NCBI RefSeq assembly: GCF_001583415.1
Contig: NZ_CP014475.1
Location: 4,340,001 to 4,404,000, forward strand
Reading direction: 5' to 3'
DNA: 64,000 nucleotides
Source: Mycolicibacterium phlei
GTDB taxonomy: Bacteria; Actinomycetota; Actinomycetes; Mycobacteriales; Mycobacteriaceae
In this document: one piece after another, positions 15,851 to 24,666 of the stretch
How positions within the stretch are numbered: the stretch's first letter is position 1
How the letters are laid out: each line of letters opens with the position of its first letter
Made by a program: the position numbers and the translations under genes
The notes under the pieces: generated by a model
What the model was told of the DNA's origin: nothing
Seen by the model: only the letters and a program-made list of their open reading frames with translations
Database searches by the model: none

Positions 15851-16888
15851 TCAGGACACCTGCGGTCCGGGCGGTCCCGGCGGCAGCGGCTGCGGGTTGA
15901 GCTCGGCGACCTGACCGCCGCTGAGCTTGCGCCAGGCGTACACCTCGATCAGCGCCACCAGCGGCAGGGCCACCAGCAGGCCGACACCGCAGAGCAGGGC
16001 GCCGACGAGAACCGCGGCGAACACCACGATCGCGGTGAGGAACACCGCCCCGAAGTTGTTCTTGGCGACATCGAAGCTGGCCTTGATCGCGTCGATCGGC
16101 GCCAGGTTGCGGTCCAGCAGCGCGACCACGGTGAACATCGTGAACAGCACCACCACGATGCCCGGGATGATGCAGAGCACGAAGCCGATCGAGGTCAACA
16201 GACCGACGATCACGGCCGCGATGATGACCGCACCGACGTTGCGCGGCTTGAAGAACGACCCGATCGTCACCGACTGCCCGTTGGCGATATCGAGGATGCC
16301 GCTGTAGTACGCCGACTGGATCGCCGCGCCGACGACCAGGCTCACGATGTAGCTCAGGATCGTGATGGCCAGGCTGCCCGGGCTGTTCACGTTGTAGGAG
16401 AACGAGAACCCGGCGTCGGTGGCGGTGTAGCTGGTCGACTCGGGCGCCACCGCGGTCGACAGCGCGCCGAAGATGACCTGCAGGAGCCCGGCGATGGCCC
16501 CGAAGACCAGCGTCGCGACGATCAGCGGCACCGCGTTGGCGCTGAACTTGCCCCACGCCCACGAGAACGCGTCACCGACGCTGTAGGCCGGCCGCGGCGC
16601 GCCGAAGCCCGGCGGCGGGAAGCCGCCCGGGGGCGGGTACGCGGCGCCTCCGGGCGGAGGCGGCGGCGGATAGGAGCCCGGCGGGGGCGGCGGGTACGCG
16701 CCACCCGGTGGGGGCGGCGGAGGGTAGCCGCCCGGCGGTGGGGGCGGCGGATAGCCACCCGGCGGCGGCGGGGGCGGATAACCGCCCGGTGGGGGCGGCG
16801 GGTACGCACCGCCCGGTGGGGGCGGCGGCGGGTTGCTGCCCGGCGGGTTGTTGCCCGGCGGCGGTGGGGGAGGCGGCTGATCAGACAT
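15851..16888 (-). CDS. Proline-rich polytopic membrane protein
   Basis: 345 residues. The first ~85 are a low-complexity cytoplasmic tail of Pro-Gly-Tyr repeats (GGYPPPPPP units). The rest is a membrane domain with about six helices (AYSVGDAFSWAWGKFSANAVPLI onward), resembling proteins with a glycerophosphodiester-phosphodiesterase-type membrane domain but with no catalytic domain. ATG at 16888 with GGAAGGTC as ribosome-binding site. It follows pra by 20 nt and is surely in the same operon. Proline-rich tails of this kind are common in mycobacterial envelope proteins; function unknown. Confidence 0.82.
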   Translation of the reverse strand: MSDQPPPPPPPGNNPPGSNPPPPPPGGAYPPPPPGGYPPPPPPGGYPPPPPPGGYPPPPPPGGAYPPPPPGSYPPPPPPGGAAYPPPGGFPPPGFGAPRPAYSVGDAFSWAWGKFSANAVPLIVATLVFGAIAGLLQVIFGALSTAVAPESTSYTATDAGFSFSYNVNSPGSLAITILSYIVSLVVGAAIQSAYYSGILDIANGQSVTIGSFFKPRNVGAVIIAAVIVGLLTSIGFVLCIIPGIVVVLFTMFTVVALLDRNLAPIDAIKASFDVAKNNFGAVFLTAIVVFAAVLVGALLCGVGLLVALPLVALIEVYAWRKLSGGQVAELNPQPLPPGPPGPQVS

Positions 16889-16908
16889 ATGACCTTCCAG
16901 GTTGACGG

Positions 16909-17508
16909 TTACAGCGGACGACAGACGGTGCCGACGGTCTTGTCGGCGAGCGTCTGCCGTTTGTTGTCCCACAGCGGGAACAGGAATCCGATGTAGCAGA
17001 TCGCGACGTCGAGGAAATGCGCCAGCAGGCGCAGCACGGACTTTCCGAAACCGATTGGCTCGCCGGTTTTTTCGCTGACGACCTGAAAGTTCAGGATCGC
17101 CTTGCCGACGCTGGATCCGGTAATGCCTTGGCGGTAGCCGTGATTCCAGATGAGATAGCCGAAGCCCAGCACCGGGGCCACGATGGCGGCCGAGACGAAC
17201 CCGAGCGTCGACGAGCCGGTCGAGCAGAACTCGATCAGGTCGTATTCGGAAACCTCGGCCAGACAATCGGTTTGCCGCGTGCCGAGCAGGATCGCCCACC
17301 CGATCCCGAGGATCAGCATGACCGGGATGTAGTCGATCAGCCAGGCCAGCACCCGGGTGAACCACGGGGTGTAGGCATCCGCGGGCAGATCCGCGGCCTG
17401 CGACTGCTCGGGCGAAAAGCTTTGAGGCGCCTCCTGCTCAGACGGCACATAGCCCCCACCCGGCGGAGTCGGATATCCCCCCGGCGCCGGTGGCGGATGG
17501 TCGGTCAT
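16909..17508 (-). CDS. pra: Proline-rich antigen homologue, RDD-family membrane protein
   Basis: 199 residues: a short proline-rich N-terminus, then an RDD domain (TPWFTRVLAWLIDYIPVM, YRQGITGSSVGKAILNFQV, FPLWDNKRQTLADKTVGT) with three or four helices. It matches M. tuberculosis Pra (Rv1078) but has a much shorter proline-rich tail; the neighbour downstream carries the long one. RDD proteins are membrane proteins, some linked to transport or Na+/H+ exchange; the role here is unknown. GGAAGG precedes the ATG. Confidence 0.85.
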   Translation of the reverse strand: MTDHPPPAPGGYPTPPGGGYVPSEQEAPQSFSPEQSQAADLPADAYTPWFTRVLAWLIDYIPVMLILGIGWAILLGTRQTDCLAEVSEYDLIEFCSTGSSTLGFVSAAIVAPVLGFGYLIWNHGYRQGITGSSVGKAILNFQVVSEKTGEPIGFGKSVLRLLAHFLDVAICYIGFLFPLWDNKRQTLADKTVGTVCRPL

Positions 17509-17645
17509 GACACGCCTTCCGTGAGCCTTAGCTGCGATCGAGCGTGCTTACCCTACCTGAGAAGTGCCCCTCAGCAGGGATTTCCACGCCAACTCCGCGC
17601 CCGCGCCCGCGGCCCCCGGATTGTTTGGCAGGCTTAGTAAGTCGG

Positions 17646-19046
17646 CTACGAGGGCCGTCGGTTGGAACCGTCGGACAGGAACCCGAGAAGGTCGTGCCGG
17701 GTGATGACGCCGACCGGTTTGCCCTCCTCGACGACCATCACGGCGTCGCACTCGCGCAGCATCTTCGCCGCGGTGCTGACGAGTTCGCCGGCGCCGATCA
17801 GCGGCAGCGGCGGGCTCATGTGCTTCTCGACGGCGTCGGCGAGCTTGGCCCGGCCCTCGTAGACCGCCGAGAGCAGTTCGCGCTCGGACACGCTGCCCGC
17901 CACCTCGCCCGCCATCACCGGCGGCTCGGCGCCGACGACGGGCATCTGCGACACGCCGTACTCGCGCAGGATGTTGATCGCGTCGCGCACCGTCTCCGAC
18001 GGGTGGGTGTGCACCAGGTCGGGCAGTTCGCCGGACTTGCCGCGCAGCACGTCGCCGACCGTCGACTCCTCGGTGGAGCCGTCCAGCCGCGTGCGCAGGA
18101 ACCCGTAGGACGACATCCAGTCGTCGTTGAAAACCTTTGACAGATAACCGCGTCCGCCGTCCGGCAGCAGCACGACGACCAGCGAGTCCGGGCCCGCCTT
18201 CTCGGCGACCTTGATCGCGGCCACCACGGCCATCCCGCACGAGCCGCCGACCAGCAGCGCCTCCTCGCGGGCCAGCCGGCGCGTCATCTCGAACGAGTCG
18301 GCGTCGGAGACGGCGATGATCTCGTCGGGCACCGACGGGTCGTAGGCCTTGGGCCAGAAGTCCTCGCCCACGCCCTCGACCAGGTACGGGCGCCCGGTGC
18401 CGCCCGAGTACACCGAGCCCTCCGGGTCGGCGCCGATCACCTTGACCCGGCCGCCGGAGACCTCCTTAAGGTAGCGCCCGGCGCCGGTGATGGTGCCGCC
18501 GGTGCCGACGCCGGCCACGAAGTGGGTGACCTTGCCGTCGGTGTCGCGCCAGATCTCCGGACCGGTGGTCTCGTAGTGGCTCTCCGGGCCCATCGGGTTG
18601 GAGTACTGGTCCGGCTTCCAGGCGCCCTCGATCTCGCGGACCAGTCGGTCGGAGACGCTGTAGTAGCTGTCCGGATGCTCGGGCGGGACGGCGGTCGGGC
18701 ACACCACCACCTCGGCGCCGTAGGCGCGCAGCACGTTGCGCTTGTCCTCGCTGACCTTGTCGGGGCAGACGAAGATGCACTTGTAGCCGCGCTGCTGGGC
18801 GACCAGGGCCAGCCCGACGCCGGTGTTACCCGAGGTCGGCTCGACGATGGTGCCGCCCGGCTTGAGCAGGCCGCGACGCTCGGCGTCGTCGATCATCTTG
18901 ACCGCGATGCGGTCCTTGCTGCTGCCACCGGGGTTGAGGTACTCGACCTTGGCCACCACGGTGCCCGCTCCCTCGGGGACGACCGAGTTCAGCCGTACCA
19001 GCGGGGTGTTGCCGATGAGCTCACTGACATGCCGGGCGATGCGCAT
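17646..19046 (-). CDS. cbs: Cystathionine beta-synthase
   Basis: 466 residues. PLP-dependent condensation of serine (or acetylserine) with homocysteine to cystathionine. The PLP lysine is K44 in NPGGSSKDRIAVK; phosphate loop GTGGTITGAG; TSGNTGVGLALVA is diagnostic of the fold type II family. The C-terminal ~130 residues form two CBS domains (from about VGDVLRG to the end) that may bind adenosyl ligands. M. tuberculosis Cbs is 464 aa. The heme-binding N-terminus of the animal enzyme is absent. Works with metB in transsulfuration. Confidence 0.95.
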   Translation of the reverse strand: MRIARHVSELIGNTPLVRLNSVVPEGAGTVVAKVEYLNPGGSSKDRIAVKMIDDAERRGLLKPGGTIVEPTSGNTGVGLALVAQQRGYKCIFVCPDKVSEDKRNVLRAYGAEVVVCPTAVPPEHPDSYYSVSDRLVREIEGAWKPDQYSNPMGPESHYETTGPEIWRDTDGKVTHFVAGVGTGGTITGAGRYLKEVSGGRVKVIGADPEGSVYSGGTGRPYLVEGVGEDFWPKAYDPSVPDEIIAVSDADSFEMTRRLAREEALLVGGSCGMAVVAAIKVAEKAGPDSLVVVLLPDGGRGYLSKVFNDDWMSSYGFLRTRLDGSTEESTVGDVLRGKSGELPDLVHTHPSETVRDAINILREYGVSQMPVVGAEPPVMAGEVAGSVSERELLSAVYEGRAKLADAVEKHMSPPLPLIGAGELVSTAAKMLRECDAVMVVEEGKPVGVITRHDLLGFLSDGSNRRPS

Positions 19047-19087
19047 GACTCCATCGTGTCAGGCGCGAAATACCGGCGTAAGCCGGG

Positions 19088-20155
19088 TTACCAGGTGGCC
19101 TCGCGGATGTACTCACCGATCTGGCGCAGCGAGCGGGTGGCCTCCGGGACGATCGGCGCGGCCAGCTGGAAGACGTGCATCTGCCCAGGCCAGACGCGCA
19201 CCTCGACCGGCACCCCGGCGGCCGCCAGCCGGCGCGCTGCCTTGTGGGCGTCGCTGACGAGCACCTCGGAGCCCGAGACGTGGATCAGCGTGCGCGGCAG
19301 ACCCGGCTCGATGTGGTCCAGCGGCTCGTAGACCTCTTCCGGCTGACCGTCCACGATGTGGCGGCCCGCGGCCTCCGAGATCAGGTCGATCAGGGCGTAG
19401 AAGGCGCGCGGCGGGAACATCGCGTCGCTGTCCCGGTTGGGGTGGTTGGCGCGGGCCTCGTTGTCGATCTCGAACAGCGGCGACATCGTCACCACCGCTG
19501 CCGGCACCTCGCCGGCGACACCACCGCTCTCCTGCTGCAGCCGCTCGGCCAGCGCCAGCGACAGGTAGCCACCCGCGGAATCGCCGGCCAGCACGATCTG
19601 GTCGGGTTCGTAGCCGCGCAACCGCAGCCACTGATAGGCGTCGTAGCAGTCGTCGAGGGCCTCGCCAACGGAGTGCTTGGGGACCATCCGGTAGTTGACC
19701 ACCAGCACCGGACAGTCGGCGTAGCCCGACAGAGCCTGCACCAGGCGGCCGTGCGAGTTGACTCCGCACGCCAGGAACGCCCCGCCGTGCATGTAGAGAA
19801 TCACGCCGCGTTTGCCGTCGGCGGGCAGCACCCCGGGGGCGCGGACCAGTTGCGCGGTGCAGTTCGGCAAAGAGATCGTCGCGCGGATCGTGCCCGGCGC
19901 CGGCCGCATCACCCGTGAGGCGAAGTCCACCAGACCGAATGGCCAGGGCAGTCGCGGCGCGTAGCTACCGATAGCTAGGGTCGGCTTGATTGTTAGCCTT
20001 GCGGTCAGCGAGGCGATTCGGCCCGCGAAACTCGGGCCGTCCTCGACCACCTCGACGGGGGCGCCGTCACTGACCGGAAACTTCCGCGGCTTGCGCCCGT
20101 GAACAGCGGGGATACCTGGCAGGTGGGCACCGGCCACCTTGCTCGGTGCAGTCAT
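19088..20155 (-). CDS. lipU: LipU: alpha/beta-hydrolase esterase of the hormone-sensitive-lipase family
   Basis: 355 residues. Oxyanion-hole motif HGGAF (123-127), nucleophile Ser193 in GDSAGG, and the final His in PGQMHVF. The HSL family hydrolyses short-chain acyl esters. No obvious signal peptide. I chose the ATG at 20155 because GAGGAA lies nine bases before it; the in-frame GTG at 20164 directly abuts that site. Divergent from the SGNH hydrolase gene across a ~200-bp AT-rich region. Confidence 0.9.
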   Translation of the reverse strand: MTAPSKVAGAHLPGIPAVHGRKPRKFPVSDGAPVEVVEDGPSFAGRIASLTARLTIKPTLAIGSYAPRLPWPFGLVDFASRVMRPAPGTIRATISLPNCTAQLVRAPGVLPADGKRGVILYMHGGAFLACGVNSHGRLVQALSGYADCPVLVVNYRMVPKHSVGEALDDCYDAYQWLRLRGYEPDQIVLAGDSAGGYLSLALAERLQQESGGVAGEVPAAVVTMSPLFEIDNEARANHPNRDSDAMFPPRAFYALIDLISEAAGRHIVDGQPEEVYEPLDHIEPGLPRTLIHVSGSEVLVSDAHKAARRLAAAGVPVEVRVWPGQMHVFQLAAPIVPEATRSLRQIGEYIREATW

Positions 20156-20348
20156 GGCAATCACTTCCTCGGGACGACCAAGCCGCTCTTTGCGAAGCCC
20201 GCCTAATTTACTAGCGCGGAAATCGCATCTTAGCTTGACACCTCGTGTTCCATATAAACAATCGACGAGTCAAATTCGATACCGGACTTGATACCGCACC
20301 GTGACCGCGCCACCTCGTGGCACACCGAACACCTTCGGAAAACGGACA

Positions 20349-20354
20349 TAAACT
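20349..20354 (+). promoter_or_regulatory. -10 box of the SGNH hydrolase gene (leaderless)
   Basis: TAAACT, seven bases before the GTG at 20362. A TTGACA-TATAAA pair further upstream (20235-20258) has too short a spacer to be a normal promoter. This box is the main support for the chosen start. Confidence 0.5.
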
Positions 20355-20361
20355 TGCGGAT

Positions 20362-21333
20362 GTGGGCACTACCCGCTTAGCGACCCTCATCGCGGTTGCG
20401 ACCGCGGCGACTGGTTCTGCCTACATCGGCGCCAGGAACCTGCTGGTCATGCAAGCCAACCAGGCCCGCGAGCGCATCCCCCGGGCCTGGACCGCACCGC
20501 CACGCGCGGACGGCGTCTACTCCCCCGGCGGCGGGCCCGTCGAACGCTGGCACCGCGGCGTCCCGTTCGACCTGCACCTGATGGTGTTCGGGGACTCGAC
20601 CGCGACCGGCTACGGCGCCGCCACCGCCGAGGAGGTGCCGGGCGTGCTGTTGGCACGACGGCTGGCGGAGATCTCCGGGCGACGGATCAGGCTGAGCACC
20701 AAGGCGATCGTCGGCGCGACCTCGAAGGGACTTCAGGGACAGATCGACGCAATGTTCGTGGCCGGGCCGCCGCCGGACGCCGCGGTCATCATGATCGGCG
20801 CCAACGACGTCACCCGGCTCAACGGCATCAAGGCGTCGGCGCGCCGACTCGGCTCGGGGGTGCGACGGCTGCGCGACGCCGGAGCCGTCGTCGTCGTGGG
20901 CACCTGCCCGGACTTCGGAGTCGTGACCGCCATCCCGCAGCCGTTGCGCGCGGTGGCGCGCAGCCGCGGGCTGCGGCTGGCGCGGGCCCAGGCCGCCGCG
21001 GTGCGCGCGGCCGGCGGCGTGCCGGTGCCGCTGGCCGATCTGCTGGCCCCGCACTTCCGCGAGACCCCCGACGTGATGTTCTCGCCGGACATGTACCACC
21101 CGTCGGGGGCCGGGTACGCGCTGGCCGCCAACCAGCTGCTGCCCGCGCTGTGCAAGGGGCTCAGCGACTGGCTGGGCGCCTCGGTGCCCGAGCTGCCGTG
21201 GGAGGCGCGCTCCGGCGGCTTCCCGCTGCTGGCGCGGGTGGGCCAGTTGAGCCGCTTGTGGCGCCGGTCCACGGGGGTGCCCGCACCCGTTTTGGGTGGG
21301 GTCACGGAGAAGATGGCGGCGGCGGCCAGCTAG
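20362..21333 (+). CDS. SGNH/GDSL-family esterase (Rv1075c-like)
   Basis: 323 residues. An N-terminal hydrophobic segment (LATLIAVATAATGSAYIGA) acts as signal anchor. The GDSL Ser block is VFGDSTATGYGA, followed by MIGANDV and the catalytic Asp/His in MFSPDMYHPSGAGY. It matches the Rv1075c esterase of M. tuberculosis. Likely anchored in the membrane with its active site outside. The GTG at 20362 is preferred over the GTG at 20317 because of the -10 box seven bases upstream and because it matches the Rv1075c N-terminus. Confidence 0.85.
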   Translation: MGTTRLATLIAVATAATGSAYIGARNLLVMQANQARERIPRAWTAPPRADGVYSPGGGPVERWHRGVPFDLHLMVFGDSTATGYGAATAEEVPGVLLARRLAEISGRRIRLSTKAIVGATSKGLQGQIDAMFVAGPPPDAAVIMIGANDVTRLNGIKASARRLGSGVRRLRDAGAVVVVGTCPDFGVVTAIPQPLRAVARSRGLRLARAQAAAVRAAGGVPVPLADLLAPHFRETPDVMFSPDMYHPSGAGYALAANQLLPALCKGLSDWLGASVPELPWEARSGGFPLLARVGQLSRLWRRSTGVPAPVLGGVTEKMAAAAS

Positions 21334-21335
21334 GT

Positions 21336-21360
21336 TCGGTTCAACTCACGATCGAACCGA
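21336..21360. promoter_or_regulatory. Inverted repeat upstream of fadA3
   Basis: TCGGTTC, 11 bases, GAACCGA: perfect 7-bp arms in the 36-nt gap between the esterase stop and the fadA3 ribosome-binding site. It could be an operator or a small hairpin. Confidence 0.35.
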
Positions 21361-21369
21361 GGAGACACC

Positions 21370-22587
21370 ATGCCTGAAGCCGTCATTGTCGCCACCGCGC
21401 GGTCGCCGATCGGCCGTGCCGCCAAGGGATCGCTGGTGGATATGCGGCCCGACGACCTCGCCGCGCAGATGGTGCGCGCGGTGCTAGACAAGGTGCCGGC
21501 GCTCGATCCCCGCGAGATCGACGACCTGATCATGGGCTGCGGCCAGCCCGCAGGCGAGGCCGGCTTCAACATCGGCCGCGCCGTGGCCGTGCAGCTCGGC
21601 TACGACTTCCTGCCGGGCACCACCGTCAACCGGTACTGCTCGTCATCGCTGCAGACCACCCGGATGGCGTTCCACGCGATCAAGGCCGGCGAGGGTCACG
21701 CGTTCATTTCCGCTGGGGTGGAGACGGTTTCGCGTTTCCCGAAGGGCACCGCGGACGGCTGGCCGGACACCAAGAACCCGAAGTTCGCCGAGGCGATGAG
21801 CCGTTCGGAGCAAGCCGCGGCGGGCGCCGAGGAGTGGCACGACCCGCGTGAGGACGGGGTGCTGCCCGACGTCTACATCGCGATGGGCCAGACCGCCGAG
21901 AACGTCGCGCTGCACACCGGCATCAGCCGCGAGGAGCAGGACCACTGGGGTGTGCGGTCGCAGAACCGCGCCGAGGAGGCCATCAAGAGCGGCTTCTTCG
22001 AGCGCGAGATCGTGCCGGTGACGCTGCCCGACGGCACCGTAGTGTCCACCGACGACGGCCCGCGCCCGGGCACCACCTACGAGAAGATCAGCCAGCTCAA
22101 GCCGGTGTTCCGGCCGAACGGCACGGTGACCGCGGGCAACGCGTGCCCGCTCAACGACGGCGCCGCCGCGCTGGTCGTGATGAGCGACACCAAGGCCAAG
22201 GAGCTGGGCCTGACCCCGCTGGCGCGCATCGTGTCGACGGGTGTGAGCGGTCTGTCGCCGGAGATCATGGGCCTGGGCCCGATCGAGGCGGTCAAGAAGG
22301 CGCTGGCCAACGCGAACATGACGATCGACGACATCGATCTGTACGAGATCAACGAGGCGTTCGCGGTGCAGGTGCTGGGTTCGGCGCGGGCGCTGAACAT
22401 GGATTTGGACAAGCTGAACGTCTCCGGCGGCGCGATCGCGCTGGGTCACCCGTTCGGCATGACCGGCGCCCGCATCACCGCCACGCTGATCAACAACCTG
22501 CAGACCCACGACAAGCAGTTCGGTCTGGAGACCATGTGCGTCGGCGGCGGCCAGGGCATGGCGATGATCATCGAGCGCCTCTCCTGA
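21370..22587 (+). CDS. fadA3: Acetyl-CoA acetyltransferase / thiolase FadA3
   Basis: 405 residues of the thiolase family. The nucleophilic Cys90 is in TVNRYCSSSLQT; GHPFGMTGAR gives the active-site His; the second Cys is in ETMCVGGGQGMA. Catalyses the last step of beta-oxidation or its reverse. GAGGAGACACC before the ATG is a strong ribosome-binding site. A 20-bp palindrome follows 12 nt after the stop. Ortholog of Rv1074c. Confidence 0.93.
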   Translation: MPEAVIVATARSPIGRAAKGSLVDMRPDDLAAQMVRAVLDKVPALDPREIDDLIMGCGQPAGEAGFNIGRAVAVQLGYDFLPGTTVNRYCSSSLQTTRMAFHAIKAGEGHAFISAGVETVSRFPKGTADGWPDTKNPKFAEAMSRSEQAAAGAEEWHDPREDGVLPDVYIAMGQTAENVALHTGISREEQDHWGVRSQNRAEEAIKSGFFEREIVPVTLPDGTVVSTDDGPRPGTTYEKISQLKPVFRPNGTVTAGNACPLNDGAAALVVMSDTKAKELGLTPLARIVSTGVSGLSPEIMGLGPIEAVKKALANANMTIDDIDLYEINEAFAVQVLGSARALNMDLDKLNVSGGAIALGHPFGMTGARITATLINNLQTHDKQFGLETMCVGGGQGMAMIIERLS

Positions 22588-22599
22588 TTCTTTGCGCGC

Positions 22600-22655
22600 C
22601 GAGACTGCGCACAGATCGCTTTTTCACGAGATTTCGCGATCTGTGCGCAGTCTCG
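22600..22655. repeat. Palindromic element copy 1 (20-bp perfect arms)
   Basis: Arms CGAGACTGCGCACAGATCGC and its exact reverse complement enclose a 16-nt loop. It lies between the convergent fadA3 and DUF559 genes; its right arm encodes the last residues of the DUF559 protein, whose stop codon is in the loop. Related palindromes occur at 23531 and 38245. Confidence 0.9.
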
Positions 22656-23493
22656 ATCGCCAGGCGTGGGCGAGTCGGTCGAGGATGTCGGCCGCCGAGT
22701 TGCCACGCACGGCCCGGACACGCGACCAGCCGAGCGCGACGAGATCCTCCGAGCGGATGACGTCGTAGCGGTATTGGACCGGGTCGAGACGGTGGTGTTC
22801 GCCGTCGTACTCCAGAGCCACCATCAGTTCCGGCCAGCCCATGTCGAGGTAGTACTTTCGGCGGCCGTCGGGGCTGACCACCGGGATCTGCGTCTGCGGC
22901 GGTGGGTATCCGGCGCGAATCACCAGCAGCCGCACCCACGTCTCCTTCGGCGAAGCGGCGCCCGGGTCGTAGAGGTCGAGGGCCCGTTCGAGTAGGCGCA
23001 ACCCCCGTTTCCCGGGATGTTGCCGGGCAACGGCGTGGATATCGGCTGCGCTCAGGCCTGTCGCGTTGCCGAGTGCGTCGAGGCGGGCGACCGCCTCACC
23101 CAGTGGTTTTCGGCGGCCGAGGTCGAATGCGGTGCGCGCCGGTGTCGTCATCCGGAATGTGGCCGTCCGGAACGACTCCCCTGGACGCAACCGCATATCG
23201 AAGGTGCGCAGACCGGGTGGGGTGCGGGAGTTCGGCCAGATCAGCTCGATCGGGGCATCGTCGTCGACCCATTTGGCGCCGTGCAGCGCCGACGCGGTCA
23301 ACCCCGCGATGATGCCCAGGCGATGCGTCCACAGCCAGGCCGCGGTGGCCCGCTGCCGCAGCGACGGCTGAAGACTGTTCGGTATGTAGATATCCGGGTA
23401 CAGCGCGGTGAAGCGGGTGCGCAGGTCGTACTTGCGCACCAGGCCGCGCTCGAGCGCCTCACTGCCGATGAAGGGTTCGTCGAGATAGCTCAT
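22624..23493 (-). CDS. DUF559-type endonuclease-like protein with AbiEi-like N-terminal region
   Basis: 289 residues. The N-terminal half (WLWTHRLGIIAGLTASALHG, then IELIWPNS) resembles the AbiEi antitoxin-like region that often precedes DUF559. The C-terminal ~110 residues are a Vsr/DUF559 PD-(D/E)XK-like fold: E184 in SPKETWVRLL, D217 in YYLDMGW, and E228 in VALEYDGEHHR. The residues needed for a nuclease are present. The ATG at 23493 has only weak purines upstream. The gene is bracketed by two related palindromes, one of which forms its 3' end. Possible mobile or defence-related gene; function unproven. Confidence 0.8.
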   Translation of the reverse strand: MSYLDEPFIGSEALERGLVRKYDLRTRFTALYPDIYIPNSLQPSLRQRATAAWLWTHRLGIIAGLTASALHGAKWVDDDAPIELIWPNSRTPPGLRTFDMRLRPGESFRTATFRMTTPARTAFDLGRRKPLGEAVARLDALGNATGLSAADIHAVARQHPGKRGLRLLERALDLYDPGAASPKETWVRLLVIRAGYPPPQTQIPVVSPDGRRKYYLDMGWPELMVALEYDGEHHRLDPVQYRYDVIRSEDLVALGWSRVRAVRGNSAADILDRLAHAWRSRLRTDREIS

Positions 23494-23530
23494 GGCAGCC
23501 ACTCTCGGCGCCGGTCGACCCTGCACCCCA

Positions 23531-23588
23531 CCGAAACTGCTCACAGATCGAAATCTGTGGATGAATTCGGATCTGTGAGCAGTTTCGG
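23531..23588. repeat. Palindromic element copy 2 (19-bp perfect arms)
   Basis: Arms CCGAAACTGCTCACAGATC and its exact reverse complement around a 20-nt loop. It lies 38 bases upstream of the DUF559 start and beyond a separate, normal terminator of the next gene, so termination alone does not explain it. It shares the CGARACTGC..CAGATC core with the copies at 22600 and 38245. Confidence 0.9.
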
Positions 23589-23601
23589 CGCAGAAGCAAA
23601 A

Positions 23602-23637
23602 GAGAAGGCCCGGCGCGTAGTCGCACCGGGCCTTCTC
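23602..23637 (-). terminator. Intrinsic terminator of the Bax-inhibitor-like gene
   Basis: GAGAAGGCCCGG and its exact complement around a 12-nt loop, followed on the minus strand by TTTTGC; 10 bases beyond the stop codon. A classic Rho-independent terminator. Confidence 0.85.
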
Positions 23638-23647
23638 GCGGAAGCCG

Positions 23648-24505
23648 CTAGTCGCTCTGGAAGTACGACAGCAGCCGCAGGATCTCGATGTACAGCCAGA
23701 CCAGCGTGACGGTCAGGCCGAGGGCCACGCCCCACGCCGCCTTCTCGGGGGCGCCGGCGCGGATCATCTGGTCAGCCGCGTCGAAGTCGATCAGGAAGCT
23801 GAACGCCGCCAGGCCGATGCAGACCAGCGAGAAGATGATCGCGATCGGGCCACCGGCGCGCAGGCCCATGCCCTCACCGCCGCCGACACCGAACAGGCCG
23901 AGCACCAGGTTGCCGAGCATCAGCGCGACCACCCCGAACAGGCCGGCCACGATGAAGCGGGTGAACTTCGGGGTGACCCGGATGGCGCCGGTCTTGTAGA
24001 CGACGAGCATGCCGAAGAAGACACCGAACGTGCCGAGCACCGCCTGGGTGATCAGCGCACCGGCGCTACCGCCGGCGATCTCCACACTCTGGCCGAACAC
24101 CCACGAGATACCGCCGAGCGCCAGGCCTTCGAGGACCGCGTAGGTCAGCACGATGCCGGGGTTGTCCTGCTTGCGCCCGAACGTGGCGATCAGGACCATC
24201 ACCAGGCCGCCGAGCGCCCCGATCATCACCAGGGGCAGGGCGATCGCCGGGTTCATCATCGCCAGCACGTAGGTCACCACCGCCGACGCGGTCAGCACCG
24301 CGAGCGTGATGCCCGTCTTGGTGACGACGTCGTCGATGGTCATCGGGCGGGCAACGCCTGCCTGCCGCTGGTCGGGGTACTGCACCGCATAGGGGTCGGC
24401 GTGTACCGCCTGCGTACCGTAGGCGGCGGCCCCGGTACCGAACTGCGCATATCCGCCCTGCGTCTTAGGCAGGGACCGGAATACGGGGTTGCTGGATTCC
24501 CGCAC
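23648..24505 (-). CDS. Bax-inhibitor-1 / YccA-like seven-helix membrane protein (Rv1072-like)
   Basis: 285 residues: a ~60-residue Gly/Tyr/Gln-rich N-terminus, then seven transmembrane helices ending in an acidic-flanked segment (AAFSFLIDFDAADQMI, WLYIEILRLLSYFQ). Members of this family in eukaryotes and Bacillus conduct calcium or protons; the role here is not known. It starts with GTG at 24505 behind GAGAGGAAC; an in-frame ATG at 24529 is less well placed. A strong terminator follows. Confidence 0.85.
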   Translation of the reverse strand: MRESSNPVFRSLPKTQGGYAQFGTGAAAYGTQAVHADPYAVQYPDQRQAGVARPMTIDDVVTKTGITLAVLTASAVVTYVLAMMNPAIALPLVMIGALGGLVMVLIATFGRKQDNPGIVLTYAVLEGLALGGISWVFGQSVEIAGGSAGALITQAVLGTFGVFFGMLVVYKTGAIRVTPKFTRFIVAGLFGVVALMLGNLVLGLFGVGGGEGMGLRAGGPIAIIFSLVCIGLAAFSFLIDFDAADQMIRAGAPEKAAWGVALGLTVTLVWLYIEILRLLSYFQSD

Positions 24506-24652
24506 CGTCGTTCCTCTCCGTGATGTCATTCGTCAAGCGGCGAACACACCGTCAACGTGTGGTGATGCCGGTCGGTTCCCGGGCGCGCCGGGAAGTTTCC
24601 AGCATTTTCACAGGAAACCCTACCCGGCACCACCCCGCCCGGTGCGAGGTTC

Positions 24653-24658
24653 TACATT
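24653..24658 (+). promoter_or_regulatory. -10 box of the echA9-echA8 operon (leaderless)
   Basis: TACATT eight bases before the GTG at 24667, with no ribosome-binding site. The implied transcription start is at or just before the start codon. Confidence 0.5.
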
Positions 24659-24666
24659 GCATAACC

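Noticed and set aside
20235..20258. TTGACA and TATAAA as a promoter for the SGNH hydrolase
   Set aside because: The spacer is 12 bp, too short for a sigma-70-type promoter; the TAAACT box seven bases before the GTG is preferred.
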